This document shows positions 37,601 to 49,865 of a stretch of 64,000 bases of DNA, piece by piece. Both the position numbers and the translations under genes were made by a program. Origin of the DNA: Polyodon spathula. Lineage: Eukaryota > Chordata > Actinopteri > Acipenseriformes > Polyodontidae. The notes under the pieces are model-generated. The model was not told the DNA's origin. It saw nothing but the letters and a program-made list of their open reading frames with translations, and searched no databases. The stretch is taken from assembly GCF_017654505.1 (NCBI RefSeq), contig NC_054538.1, positions 65,416,524-65,480,523 on the forward strand. The letters are read 5' to 3'. Numbering within the stretch: position 1 is the first letter of the stretch; each line of letters starts with the position of its first letter.

Positions 37601-39751
37601 TGTTGCTACAACTGTTTAAATAGCGTACCTGTAATTTTTCTTTTCATTGTTAACATCTTGGCAACTTTTTACACTTATAACTTTAAAGTCTGTTTCAAAG
37701 CTCATTTCAAAATGTCTGCTCTAGTGCACTGATAGTGTAAGGATTATTGCCCATATTGTCAAACAGGTGACACAGCAATAACTGTCCATGATGCGGTATG
37801 GAAGAGAAAAGCCACAGCTTAGTCACTTTTCCTACAGTGATTTAGAGGACAGATCTTAAATCCAAGTGCACTAGAGCAGACATTTTGAAAAGAGCTTTGA
37901 AACAGACTTTATATTTCGGAACCCTGCTACTTACACTAAGGTATGTGCATAATGATTTCAGCTCAGTTTTCAAGTAGCCTAAAATTACATGTAGATGAAT
38001 GCAGTTTTCATTATTGTGCATTTAAATATGTTATAAACTGATGGTTCTATAATTTCATATTAAAGTTCAGTAAAATAGTTAATGTAGCATAATGCATTCT
38101 GTTAATGGTAAAGTAATAATAATAACGTAAGACCAGAACTAACTACCAATATATTGTTGATACTAACCTTTTATGAAGTGATCACTGCACAAACGTGTGT
38201 ACTAAGTTGGGAGTTCAGTTTGTCTTCTTTGACTTTGGGTTACTGGGATCCGTTGTTCGCTGCCCTGCTAATGACTGAAATCCACTTTGCCCTCCTGTCT
38301 GATTCAGCAGACAGTAGGACAATGTGTGCACCCAACAGCACAACACACATCTAGCACTGTAAAATTGTAAGTTTAACGACAAGGTTAATTAAATTGTCAT
38401 TGCCCGCCAATGCTTTTTGAACTCCAGTCTCCTGGCTGGTCTGTTACAGGAAGAGAATGAAGAAAACCAGTTTATATACTGTACTGAACACTGGGATTCT
38501 TCAACGTAATCAGGTTTTAAATGTTACTAATGGCTGTATTCATTTCCATAGCATTTCCATACATTTTATTATTCTCCACAGACCACTCAAGTTCCAGCAC
38601 TTTGTCCTTCAAGCCTATCAAGGCCCAAGCCACCATCCCCACAGCCCATGTGATGCCATCCACCTCCAGCTTCAAACGCAGCAGCCCGCTGGCCGGGAGC
38701 AACTGGAGCTCTTGTCTGACTCTCCCCTCTCGTGGCAGGACATCGCTTCCCCCAAATACCCCCCTGGACATGAAGGACCCCAGGCCTATGAGGAGGTGCT
38801 CTTCCCTCACCAAACTCAACGGGCCTGAGAATGGCAGTACTGGGGGTGAGCTGTATTTGAAAGGGGAATTGCAGGACTACAAGGAGGGGTTACCGGGCGA
38901 TAGTGCAAAACTGTACAGCTACAAGCTAAATGGGATAGATCACTTGCACCACACGATGCAGCACCTGAAGGTGGAGGATCGCCAGCTCAATCAAAATCTG
39001 TCCCCAGGCTCCAAACCCAAGTACAAATATGAGATGTGCAGCAAAGGTGAGGCGAATACTGCTGCTCCTCCTTTCCTCAAGCCGAGCGCCTTAGACATCA
39101 CCTTTAGTGCCTTACCTGAAAGCAAGCCGGTGATAGCCAGCCATGAGGCCTACGGACAGAAGTATCTGCCTTTGGGGCACCAGGCTGTGGGGGACTCGCC
39201 GATCCAGCCAGCTCTAAGGACTCAGATGTGGCTCAGTGAGCAGGTGCATGCTAATCGTGTGGATTATAGCAAGCCTGCTGATGGCCTGTTTGGGATAACT
39301 GCCTGGCAGCATCAACAACAGCTAGAGAATCTCCGACAAGATGCTGAATGGATGCAGGTGAGTGGGCTGAATGAAAGTATATGAGTATGTGCTGCCACCT
39401 AGTGGACCTAGCTGCTATCAGAAAGATGCTTCAAGATATAGAATAGGGCTAAACATTTTTAGGGATTGAAGTAGATTTGTGTGTGTTTTGCTTTTCCCGG
39501 TAAGGAAATAAATGAGAAAATCTACAGTACTTTATTATCTTGAAATTTTTGACATTTTTTTTTTTGCCAAAACTACCACCCACCCCACCCCAACACATCT
39601 GTAGCAAGCAGCAACCGCGACTCGACCAATAATGTTTGTGTGTGTGTGTGTGTAGAGCAATTTTATGATTTGATACACTTGTGTGAGGATGTTCAATCTG
39701 AACCGTGTTTGATTATACAATCACTGTGTAATAATAATAATAATAATAATA

Positions 39752-39785
<34 letters not shown>

Positions 39786-42700
39786 GTAATATAGACAGAG
39801 TCTCTGTAAGTCGTCTTGGATAAAGGCATCTGCTAATTAAACAAATAATAATAATAGACATTCAAACAAAACCGCAATGGTTTAATGTAACAGAAAAAAA
39901 GTTTTGTTGAACATTGTATTAAAAGTAATTGGTGACAAGCTGCCTAATATACAGCAATTAGAAATATAAATGACTTGTTTTAGAATGCAGTGTTAGTAGA
40001 TAGTGTCAATATAAAATGAAGTTTCAATATAAAATGAAATTACAAAAAACCACAAGCTACAGAAGCATATCCGTATTGTTCATAGCATTCCATTTGAATC
40101 TTTGGCATTAAAGCTGTAAGTTTAACATCTAAAAAAACAAACAATTAAAAGCTGAAACAAAGTGCAAAATGTATAAATTAGCCTGTAAGGCACTCCTGTT
40201 CTGAACGACATTGTCAGACGAGCGGTGTTTACATGCTAAACATGCAGAAAGTAATATGTGACACACTTCTGGTCATACTGCCACCTACTGCTGATTGCAG
40301 GAATATTCTTGGTTACCAACAGAGGGCTGCTTAATATCCTTTTTTTTCCACCACTAATGACCATCTGAGAGTTATTTAGGTCTTTAAGTATCTTGTGGGT
40401 CAAGATCCATGGGCCTTGTTACAGAACTTGGCCAGTCATTCATTCTTTTTGTTGCCTCGTTAGCTACGTCAGACACACGTTGTTCTTCACTTAAGTGATA
40501 AATGTTTCTAAGCTAATGTATATCAAAGGCCCATTTAGCTCTGTGATTATTATGTCAGTTGTTGAATATCACTGCCATTAAAGAGGCAATCCCAATAAGT
40601 CTTACATATTGTTAGTTGACCCAGCTGTAAATTAGTATTTTTTTGTTTTGTCTAAAACATTGCTAGCTGTATGAAGTTGGCCTGAACATCAGAGTAGTTA
40701 AGAGTACGATCAGATCAGTTGAACTCTCTTGTTAAGTGTCTTTCTTGGAGATGGCCATCTGCTAATGATTTCTGACACTGAGTAGAAGGTGCTGCTGAGT
40801 GGCACCTTTGCTAATTGTAATTGCTTTCACTAGGTTGGAGTCAGTACAGCTAAGGCAGTTATTGGGATAATCTGCATTGCTGTACAAACACTGTAGAAAC
40901 CTGTGCGCAGCTTGTGGAAGGTCTTTAAACAAGGGTTGTTAAACTGCATGGAACAATGTATTTGAGTCCTGCAACGTGACCTGTCTTGGAATACTAGGCT
41001 TCAGTTATCAGATTGCTTTGCTGTTCTCCAAGAAGAAAACAAACACTGTTGAATTCCTGAAGTAGTTAAACAAAATCAGTTTCATGAATATCCAACAAAT
41101 GTTATATTCATAAAAGGCTTTCAATAGGGCCCATTCATTATACAGCAGCTCAGATTTAACTGACAGACCTATAGTGAGTTCTCATTTTGCACAGCAATTA
41201 CATTGTACATAGTATCTTTAATGCCTTTTAAGTCCATTACAATCTCTGTGATGTTGAGTGAAGCTACCAGATGAACTAGTAAAGTCTCGTTAAGGTTCTA
41301 GATTTTGATAATTGGAGAGCTAAATGCTATTCTGACAACAGCTAGCAGATTAGTGTTAAGCACTAAAAAGGGATCTGCCAAGTCCAGATTTAGGAAACCA
41401 GCTGAAAAATACATTAGGGTTCCCTTAAATAGCATGGGGCAGGTCCTTGGTTCATTGGGTTGGCAACTAATCTTAAAGTCAGATTTGTGTGCTACAGGAG
41501 TTTGAACTGCCCATTGTCTGATGTGGTTTGTTTTCCTTGCAAAAACTATCTGAGCTGCTCTGACCGTTAGCAACCCATGCAGTGTACAGTATTTACTTTG
41601 AAATGATGACATCTAATTCAGATGGCTATTTGGTGTTTTAGACCTGCAGGTTACAATTCCTTGTTAAGCTGTGAATGAAGCAAACTGACTCAGACCCTCG
41701 TCATGTGTAGCCGTTCACAGGAGCTCTTGGGGGAGGGTTCTGTTGCAGTTAATTCAGTGGCTGCGCTTGTCATCTTTGCTACGCAGTGCTCGAATTGTTC
41801 GCCCGCAGCACAGTGTGTGATTAGTAAATCACCGCTGGGAAACAGGAGCCGGTAAGAATTTGTTTTAGTTTTTTTTTAAAATCAGTAACTGTATCCACAT
41901 ATAGATGATGCAGCATGTTCAATGACAGAGTGAAAAGGACCTTTGATCTGCATCAAGTCCTGATTATTCTTCAGAAATCAGCTAAGCAAAAACAACCTCG
42001 GATGAATTACTAACAATCTTCAAAACTAAATTCAACAGGTAAAAGACTGATAGACTCAAGTTAATATTAACAAATAATACTTATTTTTTTATGTTTGTCA
42101 CATCTTAATTGGTAATTACCAGATGCCATCAACCATCCCTTTGCTGTAACAGTAACTTTAATTGTACATTGGCTCAAATCTGAAACCTTTGGTGTCTAGG
42201 ACTCGATTTAATGACAAGTTAATGAAAGGGGTTTACACAAACAGTAACCCAAATTATGCTTGTACTACTACTGGCCACTAGATGATTACTCTTACACTTT
42301 GCTGACTTGTTTTTTTCCTTTTTCTTTTTACAGATAAATGGTATTACATAACATTGTATAATTGACTGTATTCAGGGATCTGTTATATACAGCATGCTGA
42401 TCTGACATGGCCATATCTGATTTAATGTAGATTTAAATCGATAGGAATAGATGTTCTACTGCAGTATGAATAAATACAGTGTGTACCCATTCTGTTGTAG
42501 AAAAAAGAGCTCTATTCATTGTAAAGTAGTTGGATTCATTATAAAACCATTGCTTGACACCAGATATACTGTGCGCTATAAACCAAAGCCATCCACTTTC
42601 TACGCCATTTAAACCCAAATGCTGCTCCACAACCAAAAACATCCCTTTTTCTTGTGGCCTTTTTTAATTTAATTTTTTTTTTTGTCACATCTAGTTTAGT

Positions 42701-43970
42701 TATAAACCTACTTGATATTTCAACCAGTGAGTGTCTTTGGGTGTGCCTGATGTTCTTCTTAGTGCTTGAACCTGTGCAGGTAGTTCTGCTGTGTTAGCTA
42801 AGTCATAGTAGATGGCAGTGTTGAGTCGTCAGTTGACCAATCACAGAAGCTTCACTAGAATGAGCATCAGTACCAGCATCAGTACGATGAGGAGGAAGTT
42901 GAGCAGCAGGTTGAGGCCTTTGTTGGTAATCAGATCCATTCTGGTAAGACTTGGGTCTCAGTGGGCTTCTGAAGGTACGCTGCAGGGGTTCTTCCCAAGT
43001 AGGGTTGTTCTAGACTGCAAGAAGGAGAGCTCTTGGCAGATCACTCCATCCTGCTGCCCATTCAGCTTCAATTTAGACCTGGCAGATGCAGCTATAAGTT
43101 GGGGATGGGAGGAAGCAGTCAAAAAGTGTTAGTGGACGTGTACTGTAGGTGCTTCAGATGAAGTATGATACTTACCATGTCTGAGATGTAGCATTATTTC
43201 ACACTCACAAGTTTACAGTCATGTTTAAAACTGCAATATCCTTGCCACCTGCCTGATCAACATACCCAATATACTGCTGTGTTTTGACCATCTGCAGTCG
43301 AGGTAAAGCCTTGAAACACTGGGCAACTTTCAGGCTATTCACTTTTCTGGAAAAGCAATGGACTTTATTGCTTGAAATGTGCTCAGTGAGAATAAGACAC
43401 CGACAACTAGATGCTTCAAGAGTTGTTAGAACGTTGCCGTCTGGTTTGTATTTGTATTTTTAGTTGCTACGTAGCTTTATTATATTTCTCTGTGGAGATG
43501 ACAAGCATCTCATTCTTGGCTCTGCATAGTCTGTGTTGTTGCCAACTGTGGAAGAGATGCCAGAGCAATTCAGACACTTAGTTGTATATCTTTCATTCTC
43601 TTCTATTGGCTTCTGGGAAGACTTAAAAACATATGTAACCCTTAAGAGTAAACAGGTGTATATGTTATGGTAAAAGTCGGAATCTAGTAAATCTTAAGTT
43701 TTACTGGTAACTCTTAACATTTACCAAGTTACAGAATGCATATTGTTAAAGACATTTGGTTATTCTTGAGATTTACTGGTAAAAGTCTGAAGTAAAACTT
43801 TATTTCGGACATTTACTGCTTAGCTTGGTAAATGTCAACAATTACCAGTAAATCTTGATTTGCCAGTATTCAGACTTTTTCCTCTTGGTTACTTTGCTGA
43901 AGGGAATATAATATACTATATTAAACTCTAGTAAGATCCTGATGTTAAGACTTATGGAGACTCCATTTTC

Positions 43971-44006
<36 letters not shown>

Positions 44007-47000
44007 TATGTTTGTATTTCTATATTTGTGGGGACTTCTCATTGACTCTCACTATATTTTTATTTACTATTTCCAACTCCAGTCAGACAAAACTCCACAC
44101 AGGGTGAAAGTCGACAACAAAATACTAAATATTTTGGCACTTATATATAAAGGCATATTTAGTTCTTAAACGGTGTTTTACAAAGTGGGAACGTCCCCAC
44201 CACTTTGTTTTTTTTTTTTACTATCTTTGTGGGGACATTTTCTCAAATGTTGTCCCCAAATTAATAGTAATACCTGCCCATACACACACACATGCTCACA
44301 CATATTAAGTGCTGAGTATCTTCAGAAGGAGTACAAAATAAATGGGAGAAAAACCCCGTCAAGCATTATAAAGATAGATAGAGTTTACATAATTAGTTTT
44401 AAAGATCAAAAGCACCACCTGTAAAGTAATTGTGTGCTTGCAGGCCCCATTATCTTTCCCAGAGTCAAATGGCAGTGACCTAATTCAGGTCATCATCTAC
44501 AAACACAATCGGTGACCGAAACACACCAGCTCTTTGTACATTTTATTGCATAGGTTATTTTTTTCTCCCATAAAGTAATGCTGCTTGTGTGTGATTTTAA
44601 TACAGTTGCTGGTGTCCATTTAACAGAAAACCACTTCATACAACATGATCAACAGAGGAGTGCTGAGGCAGATGTGCTCGTAACATTGTGACATAGTGCT
44701 GAGCATTTTCCTTTTCCTTCAGTCCCAATATGCATTGGTGCCAAACCGGTGAAGGGATCTGTGACGATCAAATTAATTTCACACGTGCGGCGAACCGTTT
44801 AGAAACTGCATTAATCAGTGCTGTCTTTATCTGGAACACACCCCAAACTCCCTCCCCCCTCAGCAGAACATATCATTTAAAATCTGACATTCAATCTCAT
44901 TATCGCATAACAAAAATGTCCACAAAGACATTACAGGCGCATTGCTTTTACCTAACATTTTTTTTCACACACACTATCAGAAATGCTTTTATTTTAGACA
45001 ACATAAATATTTCTTTCTTCTTTTTTTTTTTTAAATATAGCCTTCTTTGGAACTGAAAACAAATAGCAAGCCAGAAGGAAGCACATTCCTTGGTTCTCCC
45101 TAAAAACCCACCCACCCGCATCCACCATCACAGTTCGTCTTCCCATTGGCTAGCCGGTGGTCACTGCTGTAAGTAGGGAGCCAGGTGGGGTCTCAGAGTA
45201 GCAACATAATGATGTAGATTAGCAGGAGGCAAATGAGAATGAGGCAGAAATTGACAAAGAGCTTCTGCATGTTCTGTTTGGTCTGTGGGTTCACCTCGAT
45301 GGTGGAAGCCCTCCTGATAACAGAGCGAGCCATGTGCTGAACCTTCTCCATGCTGGCAGTGGGGGTTAGAGCTTGAGCGTACACAGAACTTGGAGGTTAG
45401 TGGAGAGTGGTGTGGAAGAGTGAAAGTGCGTGGTGCTTTTTATTTTGCTGTGTCTTCTGGTGAGCCAGGCTTCAGGAAGCTGAGGGAGCAGGGGAGGGGA
45501 AAAAAGGAAGACAACATGAACAGACAGAAATAAGACAAGTGAGGGTGTGTTCTTTTGGTCTTCCTTACAAAATCACAGTGAATTATACTGCAATTCAAAG
45601 TTGATTCCTAACCTGTCAAATTGCTAGAAACTCCCTCATGAGCTTCAGTGCAGTAGCTCCCATAAGAGATCTCCAATCCTTAACTTGTAGACCGTATACC
45701 AGCAAAGTTTAAATTCCATATTCAATGCTGCAACCATACTGCAAGTAAATTCTGATTGCTGCATTAAATGTTGATGGTGCCAATTATTAAAGTAATGTTA
45801 ATTAGAGCGTTCAGAAGCTATCTGTATCAATGTACTCTGAAGTTTAGAAATGTACACACCAGTAATGGGAATGGGCTGAACGATCCAATGCCCGCAGTGA
45901 ACTTGGCTTGAAACCCTTGAACTGGAGAGGATCATTTCCCCCTTTCCTGGGTAAAGTTGGCTACCAGTACCAAATATTAAGCTGGCAAATATTTAAAGAT
46001 GCTGGTGGTGTCTGTTTTGAGATGACAGGTGTTTTAATAAGCCTCTCTCTGGAGCAGTGTGACTGTGAGCTAATCATAAGATGCAAGACAGAAATGACAA
46101 ACTAAACCATGAATCATGGTGTAAACTCAACAGTAAAACTGAGGGATCGACAGCTTGTGTTGGCTTTAAATACCTTATATGTTCACAAATAAAATGGAAG
46201 GCAGCTGTTCAAACAATACAACAATTAATAACACACTAGAGGAAGGCCTGGGTGGAATGATGATTATATCAAGTGTTCTATTTTTTCTAATAATATTGTA
46301 TCACAGATTATGTTGTATAATTTAATGCAGGTTTATCGAAAGATTTATTACCAGAAATTGAAGTACTGTACTACATGACAAGCCCCATCCCGCTTCCTCT
46401 GTGCTACTGAACAGTAAATTATATTGCTCTGGCCTTTTCTGTCATTAGCAGTATTCATGTAAAAGTGAATATGGTCAATACTTGGAAGTCTCACCTACAG
46501 TGTATTACAACCTACTGAGCGGGGAGCTGGTAACTAGAGTCTCCTGGCTCATTTTGTGTGTTTCGCTGAAAACTAAAGCAGTACACTTTTTTTTTTGGTT
46601 TTTGTAGGCAGTTCTGTTCATACTACCTCTGACCTCAGTTGTGTCCTGTAAGAATCTGCTTGTGCACAGTGAGTTTAAGTGACTTTGAAGTGCTCTGTCT
46701 AAATGGCATAGCGCAGAATGACGAGCTGCGGACACAAGATATCTCATGCATCCCTGTTATGTAGTCACAGTTATTCTTAGTGATGACCTTTTACATATCA
46801 CACAATGTAACAGTGTTAAAGTCCTAGTCTGGTTGCTGCCCCGACGCTAAACGTTTGCTGGACATTTAGGGAAATGATTAGGCTTGGCAGGCCGCAGCAT
46901 CAGAAGCATATCTTCATAGAAGAGAAGCACAGCAGAGGACCTGGGGTGGAAATTAGCAGCCGGTATGTGTGCTAAATGAATCACTTGACAATAGGGCAGT

Positions 47001-48571
47001 TTTACAAAGTGGTCTAAGAATAATCCATCCATAGAAACCTAAACAAGAGGGCATATACAAATTGCATTGTCTCGTATGACATTTACTATCTGTTTTAACC
47101 TCCAATTCCCAGTATCATCTTGTTAAATAAAATCTTGGTTTTGGATACTTGTCCTGTTTCCCCAGTAAAAAGCTTCACAAAATCAATCATGATGTCATGC
47201 AGTCTCTGAACTCTAATATACACTACCTGCATTATAATAAAACTCACACATGAAGTAGCTTTTCTAAGGTGTTGAAGTTAAATATTGACTATAATGTACG
47301 ATCCGTACATCCAGGAATGCTGTTTAACATACATTACTAACGGAATACTTTGTGTTTACAGAAAAAGTAATACAAATGCATATATTAGGGAAAGGGCACA
47401 AAATAATATCCAAGTGTTTGGCTAGCCCAGTGAGCACAGTTGGATCAATAATCAGGAAGTGGAAGCTGCATCACACCACCAAGGCACTGCCAAGAAAAGG
47501 CTGTCCCTCAAAACTCAGCACTCAAATAAGAAGGAAATAAACTTGTTAGAGAAGCCACGGAGAGGCCAACAATCACTTTGAAGGAACTACAGAGTTCAGT
47601 GGCTGGGAGTGGAGTAATGGTGCACCAGTCAACCATATCAAGAGCTCTGCGTAACACTGGCCTGTATGGGAGGGTGGCAAGAAAGAAGCCGTTACTCAAA
47701 AAGTATCATCTGAAAGCACATCTGAAGTTTGCCAGAAAGCATGAGAGTGACCCAGCTGCGATGTGGGAAAAGGTTTTGTGGTCAGATGAGACCAAGATAG
47801 AGCTTTTTGGCCAAAACTCAAAGCGCTATGTGTGGCGTAAACCTAACACTGCACATGCCTCAAGACACACCATCCCTACAGTGAAGTATGGTGGTGGCAG
47901 AATCATGCTGTGGGGATGCTTCTCATCAACAGGGACGGGGCATCTTGTTACAGATGAAGGAAGAATGGATGGAGCAAAATACAGGAAAATACTGCAAGAG
48001 AATCTGCTTCAGTCCGCAAAAAAACTGAAGCTTGGGAGGAAATTCACCTTTCAGCAGGACAGTGATCCCAAGCACAAGGCCAAAGCAACATTGGAGTGGC
48101 TCAAGAACAAAAAGGTGAATGTCCTACAGTGGTCCAGTCAAAGTCCTGATCTCAATCCCATTGAAAATCTGTGGCACTATTTGAAAATTGCGGTCCACAA
48201 GCGTCAAGTCCAACCAACCTGAACAACCTGGAGCAAATCTGCCAAGAAGAATGGGCCAAAATCACTCCGACACTGTGTGCAAAGCTGGTACATACTTACC
48301 CCAAAAGACTTAAAGCTGTTATTGCAGCAAAAGGTGGCTCTACCAAATATTAATGTGTGGGGGTTGAATACTTATGCAAGCAAGATATTTCAGTTTTTTA
48401 TTTTTCTTAAAAATATTTCCCAACATAAAACCAATGTCACCTTACAATAATTGATTTTGAGTTTAAGTGTTTAAAAAAAAAAAAAATATCGAACAGAACG
48501 AAATTTCAATGTACCATTTGTAATTCAGTAATATGAGAGAATTGGTCAGGGGTCTGAATACTTTTGCAAGG

Positions 48572-48638
<67 letters not shown>

Positions 48639-49831
48639 TACAGAGAGAGAGAAATTACTGAATTCCATGTCATATGAGTCTTAATAAAAAAAGAGTGATT
48701 CATCATTCATTCTCATGCTCAGTTCAAATGATGCCAAGTTTATTGATGTATCGCAGATGTCTACTCTTTGTACTGTAGTCTACCTGTTGCTTTAGGCCAA
48801 ATTCCTTTTTCACCTCAAGCAGGCCAGGCACGGAGGAAAAGATAACTGATCAGTTATGTTAACCATAGCTCCAGTCTGTAGTCTGCTAATTTCATTGTTG
48901 TTTTAGGAGTAATAGTTGTCCTCATGCCCACTGCACCCATTTTGTTTGCATATTTGCTATATTTAGTGTTGTCCACGGCAAAGATAACATAATGCTTCTG
49001 TTGTGAACTATGCTGGGTGTTTTGTTAGATTTAGCTTAAAATATTCATTTGGGGTTCGCTCTGTTGGCAGAAACTGCTGTATTTTAATAAGGACTATAAA
49101 AGTGTTGGATCCAAGTGTGATGCCAAGACCTTAATTGAGATTAATTGGGCCGGGCTCTTCTTTTGTCTAAGACTAGAGGTGTGTGCTGGAGACATGTGGC
49201 AGAGTTAGGAAGTCTGTTTGACTAGGACTGAGCTATTCTTTGAGTTGAGACCTTAGGGTTGAGATGTTTTCAAGTCGCACCATAGTATAAAGCTATTATA
49301 TCTCATTTTGACCCACTTAAGCAGATCCATTAGGCTGACTCAGTATTAGTGTTGAAGATTGTAGCAAAGGTAAGTGCTTTAGGATGGATCTTTCAGTTTA
49401 GAAGGGGCAAACTTGCCTTTGTAAAGCTAGAAACTGGTCAGTACAAAATGTTTTATAGGAGTTCTTCCTGAGGGTTTAGTGTTCTATCCTTATTTAATCA
49501 TTATCCTCAAAATAAATAAATAAATAAATAAATGAAAAAAAGAAAAGTCCCAAAATTGAGAAAGAAAGCCTAACCTAACAAGGAAATCGTCTCATTCCAA
49601 GCCTAGGAAAACAAAACCGAGAGGCATTTTTGGCAGACATTCTGTGAAAATATGTCATCCCATGGCAGGGAAGAACCTGTAGTGTTAGTAATTATGAGCT
49701 GCTGTTTCCATAAATGCATCACTAAGTAACCTCCCGATTACTCGGCCACACGTTCCAGAACCGATGGGCACTTCTGAAGTGTTTCTTTTTAGTGTGTGAC
49801 CTGCATGTGAATGATCTCACCCTCCTCTAGA

Positions 49832-49865
<34 letters not shown>

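Noticed and set aside
38517..38819. Minus-strand ORF of 100 codons
   Set aside because: It is the shadow of CEP85L exon 3; no splice or family support.
45193..45384. Longer PLN start adding 11 residues
   Set aside because: All PLN proteins I know start at MEKVQ; the upstream ATG is in probable 5' UTR.
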